Shown piece by piece: positions 38,461 to 49,659 of a DNA stretch of 64,000 bases. The position numbers and the translations under genes were made by a program. Below the pieces are notes generated by a model that was given only the letters and a program-made list of their open reading frames with translations, did not search any database and was not told the DNA's origin. Within the stretch, counting starts at the first letter, position 1. The number at the start of each line of letters is the position of its first letter. Source of the DNA: Echinarachnius parma (lineage: Eukaryota > Echinodermata > Echinoidea > Clypeasteroida > Echinarachniidae); assembly GCA_037951105.1 (NCBI GenBank), contig JBAMJV010001286.1:1-64000 (forward strand), given 5' to 3'.

Positions 38461-39589
38461 GTTCTTGAAGTATACATTCGAATCATGACACATTGGCACC
38501 CATACAGTGCGTGGGCAATGGAAAGGTTAAACAGGACTGGGTACCGCCTCGAAATGTAATACGTTGTAATGAACCAGAACAGAATTGACAAATTGAATCT
38601 TTAGTTTCCGAAAGATTAAACATTCTACACATTTCATGTTATGTCTGGTGTGATGCAATCAATGTGTATAATCGGATGACGAGCGTTTGATTGACTCGGC
38701 ATCGGATATCTCCTCGTATTAATTTAGTCTGCTTGAAGGCATTTACTCGAATGCTTTATTCATTTTAAATGAACCAGTTATAAGTCAAACAAGTTAACAC
38801 TATTTCTAATTTTATTTCTTGAAGATTCAACATAATGAATTTCAAAGATTTGTTGTTTGTGATCGGATTGTGAACTCTCGGCACGCACGCTTGCGATTCA
38901 CTTGGAATTTGATATTTCCTCGAAATGTGAATCTTGTTGAAGACCAATTAGATTCGTCAATGCCACCTGAATGCACCGAGTGTCATATTCCTATAACAAG
39001 TGCTCGTGTGCCCCACATAACCCCCTGAGGGTGCACTCGTACCACGCATTACCCCCTTCAGGGTACTCTGATGCCCCCCTTTATCACTCTTTGCAAGGGT
39101 GTCAAGTGCCATCATGCAGGATGAACAATTATCAGTAGAGATAAACCCGAAACGCAAGATGACATCCTTGTTCTAAGCTTACCTCAGCACTTGTCAGGAA
39201 TCAATTATGGCCACGATCTCTTAGTGCATAAAATCTATCCACTTGCCATAATTTTAAAGTCTATTTAGTTCAATTCTTCTCGCGTTTCACCTCTTCTGTT
39301 GTGTATGTCAATCACCCAATACAATATTGGTGCATACGTATTGAATGTTGTACACAGTGGGATTTGTTATTCAGAATATAGACCTTTATATCTTTCACAT
39401 CATCCATCCACTAGTTAATACAATGAATAAGGCGAATACACGCTCTTCGAAGTAACATTTACCATGGACGATTATGATAGTGGCATATGAATCGTGAACC
39501 TCACCTTGAACAAGTGATCGGAACAATACCTCTACGGAGTAACATTTCAATTAAGGGGGATAAAGCGCATCCGTGTAAGGTTCAATTTT

Positions 39590-40592
39590 TGTTATCATTG
39601 CTTGGCATGGTCCGAGGTGCGAGTTAGTTGAGATGCCGCGGTCCACCAGGATGGGCTCGTGGGGATGGGGAAAAGGAGAGAGCTACATTTCCATTGCAGG
39701 CCTGGGTGGGGGAGCAATATGTGTGCAAATGAAAAATTATTTTTGTTTTTCAATGTTTCTTTACATGAAGGGGGAGCGAAATGGGCACACAAAAAATAGT
39801 TGTTATATCTTTCTTTTTCTCACAAGAAGGAGGGTTAACGAGGATATAATGACAGGTGAGCACTTATTTGCCCCTACCTTCACCCAAAGCTTCGCTACTC
39901 GTGCTAGTTGGGATTCAACTTTGTAAATGACGTGCTTATTGCGAGGAGAGCGGTAATCCATGATCCACGCCACATGACGATGAGGTCAAACTGTGCATTA
40001 AAGGATTTATCATCGGTTGCCATCCCTCTTCATGATCGGGCGGCGGGGCGTAGCTATGAGTTTATAAGGGGAATTGAGGGGGTGGGTGGGGTGGGGGCTA
40101 TTGACTCCCCTGTCTATATTCACCCCAGTTACAGCCCCCAAATGTACAGTGTAAAACAAATCATGCCCCTTAGTGGCATAGCCTGCGCTTACATTGTATT
40201 GAGAACACCGACACTTAGAGAAGGGGCAAGTCTTAAGCATATATCATATCCCAATTATTGGAATGGTTTAATTAGGGTGGGGGTAAGTGCCATCATGTCC
40301 TCCGTACGCGTATACTCCACTGCCTTCCCAACTCAAAGTATGAAACATTATAACGTTTGGACCCGTTACGCCCCCATTGAGGGAATCCCTAATGTATCAC
40401 ACCCACGGTTTCGGCTGACCCTGACTAAGCCATTGGTGTAACGACGGGGGCTCATGCCCCACAATCACTTTAAAAACACAACTCCATTATATACATTAAT
40501 ACATTAGTATGTCCCCAATAATGGGCGTGCCCTAAATCAGCTACACCATGATACGCCACTGACTGATAGCAATAGCATGGACAAGTCCTGCT
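39590..40592. repeat. G-rich hAT-like repeat remnants
   Basis: Contains GGGGCGTAGCTATGAG near 40046 and the inverse GATACGCCACTG near 40552, with GGTGGGTGGGGTGGGGG between. The 177-codon plus frame at 39908-40441 runs across this repeat and has no recognisable domain. Confidence 0.45.
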
Positions 40593-41392
40593 TTAACCCT
40601 AATAAGGCCGGGGGGGGGGGGGGGGGGGGGCATAATGGCCCCCCCCCCCCCCTCCTCCGCAATTTTTTTGTATTGCTCCAAAACGCTGTAAGATGACACG
40701 CCGCTGCTTGGTGACTTTTTTCTTTTGGGTCTTGCGCATATTTTAAAACAAAAAAATTGAAAATCGGACCTACCGTTACGAAGTCACGTGACCTTTTGTC
40801 TATGCATGTCAGCCCGAAAATCGCTCAATTTCGTGATTTGTGTACAAAACATATGGAAATATCAGTTTTTTCTAAAAGGAAGTATATCATTGGTTATTTG
40901 GTCTTGTTTACATTTTATATGTTTGTTTTGGGGTTCAAAATAGATGAATTATAGTTAGAAATAAAATAAACAACAAAAACAATAAAATACATAAGTTTTA
41001 AAAAATAAAGAAATACATAAGAAATTATAAAAACAATAGAAAACATAAGGAAGAACCTGGCTCTTCCAAAATTTTTTGTCGCACTATTATTCCAAATGCT
41101 CTAAAGAATATATGTAGTGAAAACCAATGTTTAATTATGAAGAATATATGATTTATGGGTAAAAATATGAATTTTATGACCTTATTTGCATAAATTACCA
41201 TAAATATGCAAATTAATGAATTTTTCAAAAAATTGAAATTACCATTGTATTCTATACACTTCACTCATCATGCGTGCAAATTTTCACGGCGATCGGCCGC
41301 TCCGCGGCCGAGATCTTAGGGGGGGGGGGGGGGGGCATAATGGCCCCCCGGCCTGCTGAAGACCTCAAATAGCACGGCCTTTTTAGGGTTAA
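40593..41392. mobile_element. piggyBac-like MITE (792 bp between TTAA sites)
   Basis: The ends TTAA-CCCTAATAAGGCCG and CGGCCTTTTTAGGG-TTAA form a terminal inverted repeat starting CCCT, as piggyBac elements do, with TTAA target duplications. Just inside both ends lies poly-G followed by CATAATGGCCCCC. There is no transposase frame. Confidence 0.8.
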
Positions 41393-43565
41393 TAGACAAT
41401 CTGACAAAGATGAGAATGAAATCACGAGACAAGATACACAAACCCATCAAACTGACTGTCCAAGGGAAATACAGTACCAATGTGTCTTTTCCTCTTGAGA
41501 CCAGGGTCAATATTGAGACAATCTAGAGCAGATTAGATAGGAATCATGAGACGAGATGGTCAAACCCATCAACTGTGACAGTCCGACATTATCAAGGTAG
41601 TCATGTAATATCCGCTCGGAAAATAACGCCAAACAGTATCACATATTCTACATAGGGTATATAGTTTATTAAAGACGTGAAATGCATCCAAGTGTGTGCC
41701 CAGAATAGAAAATATTCATTCTGCTTTACTGGCACAAAGTTCAAAGGAAACTGCCTATCGAGAATCGCTTTCTTGTATTACTAAGGTTTTATTATTGGGT
41801 TAGATGGTTGCTCATCATTTAAATATACAGATACGCATGGCTAAAAGGTTGACCTGTTTTGTATTATAATCGTAATGTGGTTTGGATTGTAAATCAAACG
41901 CACGGGACCATCTTGCGAACACTTGCACACGGTGTGAAATACATAATGACATTGTGTTCTGTACAGAGCCTAGTTATGAATGTTCGGCCCGCCTTCTATA
42001 TCCATGTACACGCATTTTAACACGTTTAAGACAAATTTGACATAAGCCATACATGAGCCAGAAGTTCATGGCACATCGCTTTACATACAGAGACTAAATG
42101 TGAAGGGCCCAATGAGTTAAGGGGGATACATTCACTTGACTATAAAGCCAGGGTCAATCTATTTAGTAGTGTCGCAATCTCCATGGGAATTTTGAAAGCG
42201 CTTTAATGGTTATGATGAGTAGAAACGCGTTTGGATAGACAGAATGAGATATGAATAACCTACCATTTTAAAGGTGACGTTGGTGACAAACGCAAAACTG
42301 TTAATTTCGAAACTAAAATGTAAGTACTCGTAATATACGCTTATGTAATAAACGTAATACAATTTAGTAGAAAGCGCTACATAATATACACTCTCCTAAC
42401 CTAATGTTAGTTTTTATTTTGTTCGATTTAATTTTGAGCATGTGCTACCTGAACGTACCCGTTTGGCATGCATGGATTACACATTATTATGCAATCATAT
42501 AACATTCATCTTCATGAGGTTTGTCTTTGTTACAACGAAAATACCAAGTACCTTTAACATTAGAAGGACATTATGGGGAGGTCTTTCTTAAAGGAAGTAA
42601 GTCGAGTGTTTTATGTTTGTCAGATCGATATTAACACCTATTTGAAGTGAGTCAACCTTTCTGAGGTGATGAACTCTTGACAAATATTGCCCTCTGGCTG
42701 GACAAAAATAAATATATGCTAAACGAGAGACTGAGGGACTTCACCATGTTCTTCGATATTGTACTTCCCGTGTACAGTTCATGAATATCATGCTTGGACG
42801 ATCTGCACGTGGCATAATCTATTATCCACAATTGTATTGCATTGAAAAACAAGGTTTGAAACTAAATCTACGCGCCGCAATAATCATGATAATGAGAGTT
42901 ACATTAACAATACTAATCTTAATATCGAAGGCTTATTGCATACAATCTTAGCTATAATACTTAAAAGAAACATTTTTACTGGTACTGGGGATACAACAAC
43001 AACAACAACAACTATCATACGGTATAATATAACCAAACCTTTTAGAGTAAAGTTCAGAGTAAGAAGTCGAGGGTCTCCTTTTTAAAGTTAATGATCACTT
43101 TCTTTTGGTGCATTGCAACTACGACACTGATCTCGGAGAAGAATAGTACCATTCCCTTGCGTAATGTGGTCAAACTGTTCTGACTATATTAGTCAACTTA
43201 AACAATGTTCTACTTATACTGTATATTTAAAAGAAAGTGGCAACATGTTCCAAAACTAAACAAATGTTTTAATATAACAATAGGATTGATTTTCCCCATG
43301 GTGGTAGGGAGTCTCATATGTATGAAAAAGACAATCAAGTAAAATATGATGGGAGAGAGAGGTAGAGGGAGAGGGGAGACGGGGAGAGGCGCTCCTTACA
43401 CTTTTAAGCTTCGCCATTATCATAGGGGTGCACGGATGTGCAAACACTTTGGTTAACGTCACATATAGACAGCGGACGGTATGTTAGCAGTTCAAGCATG
43501 CTTCCAGGAATTATCGGGGGACCACTCGGGAGAGCACTTCAGTCATACCAGGGTGTAGGCAGACC
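41393..43565. other. no gene recognised
   Basis: AT-rich intronic sequence. A short (CAA)n run lies near 42996-43012. Confidence 0.5.
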
Positions 43566-44060
43566 AAGGTAACCGAGTTTACAAGCTGGATGCGTGACCG
43601 CAGTACTACTTTTGGAGACAAATAACGCAGTTGATGTGGTCTTTAAAGTGACACTTTAGTTATGTGGTTTTAAGACGGAAAATGCTCCTACTTTCATGGT
43701 CAAATCGTAGCTTGAATCCGAATCAAGTTAATACAGTATATGATAAATTACGAATGGTTCGGCAAAACCACGTAACCAAGTTGACAGCCTCAATGCGTGG
43801 CAGCACTACTCTAGCTTAAAGGCTAATAACGCAATTATGTGGTCTTCAAGTGATGCCTTTTCCGGTCATATACCTAACATTTCTTCTACATTATCCACTT
43901 GTAGTTTTATCAAAATAATTATCTCTATAATTAAGAAAGTAGTTCCGGAAAAATAAAAGAACCGAGTTGACAAACTAAATAAGTGATTATAATTTATTTA
44001 AAATTAGTGACTGCAGTTTGATACAAAGGTCGTGATATTGTGTGGTCTTTTCTTTTTTTT
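43566..44060. repeat. ~200 bp tandem repeat, three diverged copies
   Basis: Units begin AAGGTAACCGAGTTTACAAG (43567), CACGTAACCAAGTTGACAGC (43771) and AAAGAACCGAGTTGACAAAC (43956). Each ends in a TGTGGTCTTT-type block. Confidence 0.75.
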
Positions 44061-44102
44061 ACAACGAGATATACTTCTCGTATGAATCTTATTCTACAGT
44101 AT

Positions 44103-44286
44103 AGTTGTTAACTGGTGGTGGAGGGAAAAGCACGGAATGTTCCACTCCCGAGGGATTTTAAATGCTATTGAGGGAAGAGTAAATAAGTCCCGAGACGTAG
44201 TCGAGGGACTTATTTTCTTCACGAAATAGCATTTTAAATCCCGAGGGGAGCATTCCATGATTTTCCCGACAGCAAAGTTAACAACT
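44103..44286. mobile_element. palindromic MITE
   Basis: AGTTGTTAACT at the left and AGTTAACAACT at the right. Inner arms pair over CCCGAGGGATTTTAAATGCT and AGCATTTTAAATCCCGAGGG, and again over AAATAAGTCCC/GGGACTTATTT. Confidence 0.88.
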
Positions 44287-44315
44287 GTTTTATCATCTGA
44301 TTGGCCGGTTAACAG

Positions 44316-44347
44316 TGCCATGTAACATCCAAAAATGTTACATGGCA
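44316..44347. repeat. 13 bp stem hairpin
   Basis: TGCCATGTAACAT, six bases, ATGTTACATGGCA. Confidence 0.95.
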
Positions 44348-44858
44348 GTTGATGTACTGTATTTCCTAAGTCAGGTGGTAATGGTGGATATAACCTGAAA
44401 AGGAAATGAGCTGTTGATAAATAATAAGTGGTTCAAGTGTCCAAGACGACATGGCTGCCTGACTACAGTTCTATGCAATTTATACAACATCTTGTCAAAC
44501 ACACAGACACAACATAAGTCGAAGGACACATGAATGTCAAGTACATCAATCCAGAAGCTGTTTTTCATTAACTTCGATAAAGGTCCGGTTTACCTTTAAT
44601 ATTCAACCACGTTGCCTACATGTATATTACTCTTTTCCTTTTGTCGTCGGTGAAATGAAGTTTCAATTATTTCATATCGGACGACATATCCTGAAATCCA
44701 TTCCACTAATTGCCATCAATACGCCTGAGGATAGAGTCTGATAAACTTCTGCTGCCAGTTCACGCATCATGTCGTGCTTGCGTGACGTCACTCGAGTCGA
44801 TACGTAGAATCATCAGCGGACAGGGCGGGGAGTGGTTGACATGGTTGATGGGGCGATC

Positions 44859-44890
44859 GGGGGGGGGGGGGGGGTGGGGGGGGGGGGGGT
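44859..44890 (+). repeat. poly-G tract with one T
   Basis: Two long G runs separated by T, followed by TTGGTGGAGGTTGGTGGTG, continuing G-quadruplex potential. Confidence 0.95.
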
Positions 44891-45100
44891 TGGTGGAGGT
44901 TGGTGGTGCTGGTAACGGTGGGAAGGAGCACCCGGAAGATATGAAAACAAAAGACTTACACAGTATTAAACCATGCAATGACATGCAATGAGGACTTGAT
45001 TGACATGTATAAGGCAGGAAGGGTAGAATTCGAGCAAAATACCTCAGCCCCTTAAACGTATCTACCTACAAAGACAGGGAGACGTCAACAGTGGGAGGAG

Positions 45101-45240
45101 GGGGGGGGGGGGGCAGAGGCAACATTTCCAATGACAAGATAAAATGTTTTAGCAATATCATCCTAGTTAGATATTCTGTTCTATAAGTGGTGGTGGTGGT
45201 AGAGTGTGCGTGTGTAAGGAGGGGGGGGGGGGGGGGGGGG
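45101..45240 (+). repeat. two poly-G tracts and GGT repeats
   Basis: Runs near 45100-45112 and 45221-45240 with TGGTGGTGGTGG between. The right run precedes CAGCTACGTCACTAG, a decayed hAT-like end. Confidence 0.8.
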
Positions 45241-46584
45241 CAACCGTTCGTCAGCCCTCAGCTACGTCACTAGCCGTGATAACTTCATCCATTATCGTCC
45301 AAATCTCCAGGGCGCTCCAGTCACATGATACCCACATACACAATTTGTCGCGAGCTTTCATTCGATGCCTTAATCCAACTGGGCCCATGTTTAGACTGCT
45401 TTTATCAGATCAGAGGGGAGAACATAAGATCCGCCACGCCTGCAACGCGGCGCCACGAGCTGATGTTTTTTTTTACTAACCCGTTGAATGCCAAGATGTT
45501 ACAGCTCTATGTCATTTGTTCGTATTGCGTAGTGCAGATATGCGACATAAGCACTGTATGAATTGGTAAACTCATTAAAATCAATACAGGATCCTCGAGG
45601 AACATGTATGAACTCTATAGAAAGTATGCAATTACGGAGTGAACATGTGAACCAAGCCCGAATAAATAGAGTTTACGCATGGAAATAACGAAATAAGGGG
45701 CACAATTACGTTTGCCCCGTCTGGACGAACTTTCGAAGGATTCATGGCAAGAGGGTTCAACACCCTGTTAACAATTTACTTTTGTGGAAGGATGCTGTTC
45801 CATTTTTCGTGGGCAAATGGTCAATACTTAGAGGATATATTTGTAGTATAGTCCGAGTAACAGGAGCTTACTGATGAAATGATAAGAATGTCGTGCACGG
45901 TAGCACCAGTAACTAACTTGCCTGATTAGTGGATCGCGTAAAGCAACGATGGAGATGGTGATTTGATTATATGAAATATGAATATGACTTACTTTTTCTG
46001 GGCATCGCGAAAGTTTTCTTTAAATTGAACTATAATGAGCCTAATTGTAAAATAAATTCCAAATTGATCTACTGGCATCATGGACTGATTCTACATTACT
46101 AGATTGACAAGGGAAAGTTTTGTTGACACAAATTTGTTTAGTTATTAAATGTTGTTTTGTGGACATAACATGTTAATATCTACTACTGATAATTACAACT
46201 GTTTGTGTTCAGGCAACCCCTTTTGCCGCCCAAATAATACAGTTTTATGTAGTTTTACATGAACATTAGCTGCTAATACAAACTATTCATAAACAAGTAA
46301 TATATTGTATGTATACTCCGCAGGCAGAGAGGAAACAATTAACTTAAAATGAATGCTTTCTAAAAATTGCTACTTAATTTTCTTGTTCTAGAGCAGCGTG
46401 CTTTCTACCACGTCTTGGACCGCACTGCTGTGAATCCCATGAATCAGACGAAGATAATCGAATCCTATTAACGAAATGAATGAATTCGATATTCCATTAC
46501 GATTAGGAAGGGCGTGGGCATGGTGGTTGAAGGGAAATGCTTCTAACAAACAGACTCTAGTTTCTTAACCATAGGGCAACCAGG

Positions 46585-46623
46585 AATGGGGGGTTGGGGG
46601 TTGGGGGGGGGGGGGGGGGGGGG
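46585..46623 (+). repeat. poly-G tract
   Basis: GGGGGG-TT-GGGGG-TT then 21 G. Confidence 0.95.
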
Positions 46624-46714
46624 TCGGAAAGACCTCTTGGAAGATGATGCTAAAGACCAGACTCTAGTTTCTTAGCCAGGGGAAACCAACAATGCGGGTA
46701 TGGGAATGGAGGGA

Positions 46715-46736
46715 GGGGGGGGGGGGGGGGGGGGGG
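46715..46736 (+). repeat. poly-G tract
   Basis: 22 consecutive G. Together with 46585-46623 it looks duplicated: both lie about 20-40 bases after the phrase AGACTCTAGTTTCTTA plus an ACC/GCC. Confidence 0.95.
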
Positions 46737-46760
46737 AGTAGAGAAGGGCAAGGTCGTGAG

Positions 46761-46930
46761 CAGTGGTGTAGCGTGGTCGGACCAATCAGGAAGAGGGGAC
46801 ACGCATATTCTTAGCGGCATATATACTCTACGTATTTCTACATTTTGCAAATGATTTCCTTGTTATGTTTTAGTTTTAGTTTAATTATTTTGTAATAATT
46901 GGGGGCAAGTGCCCCCCCCCCCCCCCCCCG
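46761..46930 (+). mobile_element. truncated hAT-like element
   Basis: Starts CAGTGGTGTAGCGTGGTCGG, one base different from the end at 7539. It ends in a GGGGGCAAGTGCCCCC-type palindrome and poly-C; the right inverted end is missing. Confidence 0.6.
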
Positions 46931-47417
46931 TTCGCCCCATATATTTTGTAATGTGCATTTTAGCAGTTATCTTTTTTTATTAGGGGTTTTGGTGAGGGGC
47001 ATAGCAGTGGGGCAAAATATGTCAAAATGTAAGAATACTGTGCTATAGATGATTGATTTAAATAATCCCATATGGCCCGCATTTCAAAGTCCGCAAGGTA
47101 TAATTAACATTTACATTTTTAGGAACGATTAATTTATTAATGTTCCTCTCCTGTAGGGGTCAGTTTGTACCCCTTGTCCTGCCTAAACCTCACCGAGCTA
47201 CACTTGCTACTATAACAGCCGCAAGTTCCGCATTCCATTTCAGCGAGTTCGATTTTTATTGTGGGTGGACTATTTGACTTGTCTTACTTTCTTCATCTTG
47301 CTTGCTAGATTACATTCTAAAACAGAACCATTACATGTGTGGTGAGGAAATGGAATGTCTTGACTTTGAATTAGGAGTATTTTCAGACTTAAATGTTGTT
47401 AAAGAAGTTTTGCCAAT

Positions 47418-47670
47418 ATGACCATGGGGAAGGCCTCACATGGGGACAGATCATGCTCCTTCATGGCACCCACGTTATGGAATATGTTACCTTTAAACAT
47501 TCGTACCTCTCATGCTGCAGATATCTTCTGCTCTGAACTTAAGACATGTTTGATTTAGTGTAGCTTATTAATAGCTTTTTGGACCAGCACCTCGTCTTTT
47601 TATCGGGATAGTTTGATCAGATAGATGGCGCAATAGAAGTGCTGGACTAGTAAATAAGTAAGGCCCATGG
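47418..47670 (+). pseudogene. 3' end of a LINE (non-LTR retrotransposon) ORF2 and its 3' UTR
   Basis: The plus-strand frame reads GDRSCSFMAPTLWNMLPLNI followed by RTSHAADIFCSELKTCLI and a TAG stop. This is the conserved C-terminal signature of CR1/L2/Jockey-type reverse transcriptases (consensus like SFSVAAPRLWNSLP...I...FKSxLKTHLF). After the stop comes a short 3' UTR ending GATGGCGCAATAGAAGTGCT and TAAATAAGTAAGG, resembling the GCGCTATATAAGT tail of these LINEs. Everything upstream of about 47418 is lost, so it is a dead 5'-truncated copy. It sits in the P2X A-B intron in antisense orientation. Confidence 0.85.
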
Positions 47671-47937
47671 GGTTACTATATAATTCAATTTCAACTCTCG
47701 CAGTTTACGTTTTATTCCCTAAAGCTTTTAACAAATCAGATTTGGAGTAAACTTGAATCTAATCAGATTGTTGGATTCGCGACAGACGAGCACATGAAAT
47801 ACCTCGCATTTAAGTCAACTTGAAACCGAACATAGCACGATATTGAAAGGTTCATGACCACAAATGTAAAGGTTGCTGACGGTCTCGTGATAGCCTTTTG
47901 CTGATCATATCTATGTAACCTTTACTAGGTCGAAGAT

Positions 47938-48092
47938 GAAATGGAAGAAGAAGAAGAAAAAGAAGAGACAAAGAAAAAGGAAAAAGAAAAAAGGAAAAAG
48001 AAACAAAGAAAAAAAAAACGAAAAAGAAAAGAAAAAAGAAAAAGTAAAAAAAGAAAGAAAATAAAACAAAGTAGAAGAAGAAGAAGAAGGAA
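47938..48092 (+). repeat. polypurine (GAA/AAAG) tract
   Basis: About 150 bases almost exclusively A and G. The Lys/Glu frame across it (47941-48192) is low complexity and not a gene. Confidence 0.92.
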
Positions 48093-48192
48093 ATACTATT
48101 ATTACAACTACTACACTAATAATAACAATTATACTAAATATATTAACCTAAACTGTTTGCAAGTAATGTATGTAATGGATAGCATAAGCTGA

Positions 48193-49205
48193 TATAAAGA
48201 GAGACGCAGACACTATACAAGTACACATGCATGCATAAGCGTGCACATACACCAAAGTGCGTATGCATACGAATGCACTTACCCAATACGTAAGAGTTTC
48301 GCCTCGAATCTCAACGTCAATTGGTATTATACGACAAACTGAAAACAAACTGAAAACAAAACAAACGAAAACAAACATCCTCTCGGACCTAACCAAAAAT
48401 CGAAAGTAATTCCCTGGCTTTTAATTCCAATTCCTGATAACCGAGAGTAACCCACCGAACAAGCATCTCATCTGACGAGGAGGAGCGGACGCAGGGTCAA
48501 AGGGGAAAGGGGGGGGGGGGGGTATGTAACGATTGGTTCGAGGGGGCAATTGAGCGTCTACATTTATATCGGCGCTACCATAAGTATATAAGGAGTGGGA
48601 ATAGTGGGATTGCAGCCTCACTAGCTGCAGAGGTTTGAAATCACCAATATTCGTACAAAAATTACCTCATATTCTTAGGCCAAAATAGTAAATTTTCAGG
48701 CAAAATCAGCAAGTTTTGCTGAATACAAGATATTGTACATGTATTCCAGGCAAACGCCCTTAGATCCCCTCAAAAGAAGAATAATTCTTTCCTTACGCCA
48801 AAACACTATTCCTGTGTCTATCCGATTTCCCCAAGGTAGGGGCAATGAAAGGAGTGGGGTGTGTGGTGGAGAGGGGGTGTATTTGCCCCATCTCCTGTAA
48901 TACGCTACACAACGGGCGACAGGGGTAGCTTGTTATCTTTGGGGACGAGCTTGAAAGGTAAAAGACCCATGAATATGCAACTATGCTGTAACAATATAAA
49001 CTGCTCCGAAATAGCACTCTACGACGAATACAACCCAGAAAAGAGAAAAGAAAGACTCCAATCTTTCTTCCATACATTTACGTGCGTATCCCTAACCCAA
49101 CTCAATTGAGCAATATATGAACCTGTTAACCTGACATTCCTGTAGACTTATGCCATGGACTACCAGGTCTTCGGGGGCAATGGGTTGATTGAAATGTATT
49201 TTTAA
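48193..49205. other. no gene recognised
   Basis: AT-rich with a G run at 48509-48522. A CCCATTGCC-type end is visible near 49180 (GGGGGCAATGGGTTGATT), possibly another micro-MITE beginning at GTTAACCTGACATTCC near 49126. Confidence 0.45.
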
Positions 49206-49659
49206 ATATAGGATTTATCGGTCAATTTCGTAAGTTGGCCACACGAATTCATTTTGTGTGCGTTCAATTTCGCAGATTTTGTCACCGCAGCTCTATTTTG
49301 TAGTTCAAATTCGTTTTTTAGCATTCGAATTCATATAACGATCATTCGAAAACATTTTGTTTGCATTCGATTTAAAACGTGTTTCTATTTCGTAAATTTG
49401 TCACTCAATTTAAAGCGAGGAAATTCGTGATTACGTAATACTGCCTTCCGTGAATTCTGTTGGCGAAATTGAATGCTAATAGCGTGCTTTTTAAATTGAA
49501 TGGTATAAGAGCTAAATCACTTGAGCGAAGAGCTAAATAGAATGAAGGAAATACAATTTTGAACGACAATTGCAAACCTTCATCTTAATTTCGCGAATTT
49601 GAATGAACCGAATATCAATAAGAATGAAAAGTTTACGAAATTGGCCGAGAAACCTATAT
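49206..49659. mobile_element. 454 bp imperfect foldback element rich in ATTCG
   Basis: ATATAGGATTTATCGGTCAA, then TTTCGTAA, at the left mirrors the right end TTTACGAAA, TTGGCCGAGAAACCTATAT. The interior contains many TTCGAATT/ATTTCGT words with weak inverted pairing. Confidence 0.75.

Noticed and set aside
38259..38591. Arg-, Ser- and Phe-homopolymer frames over (TTC)n
   Set aside because: Translation of a microsatellite.
39908..40441. 177-codon plus-strand frame, the longest in the window
   Set aside because: It spans G-rich hAT-like repeat sequence, has no domain and no splice or start context beyond an ATG. It is better explained as a chance frame in GC-richer repeat DNA.
47941..48192. 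Lys/Glu-rich frame
   Set aside because: Translation of a polypurine tract; no sequence outside the tract supports a protein.
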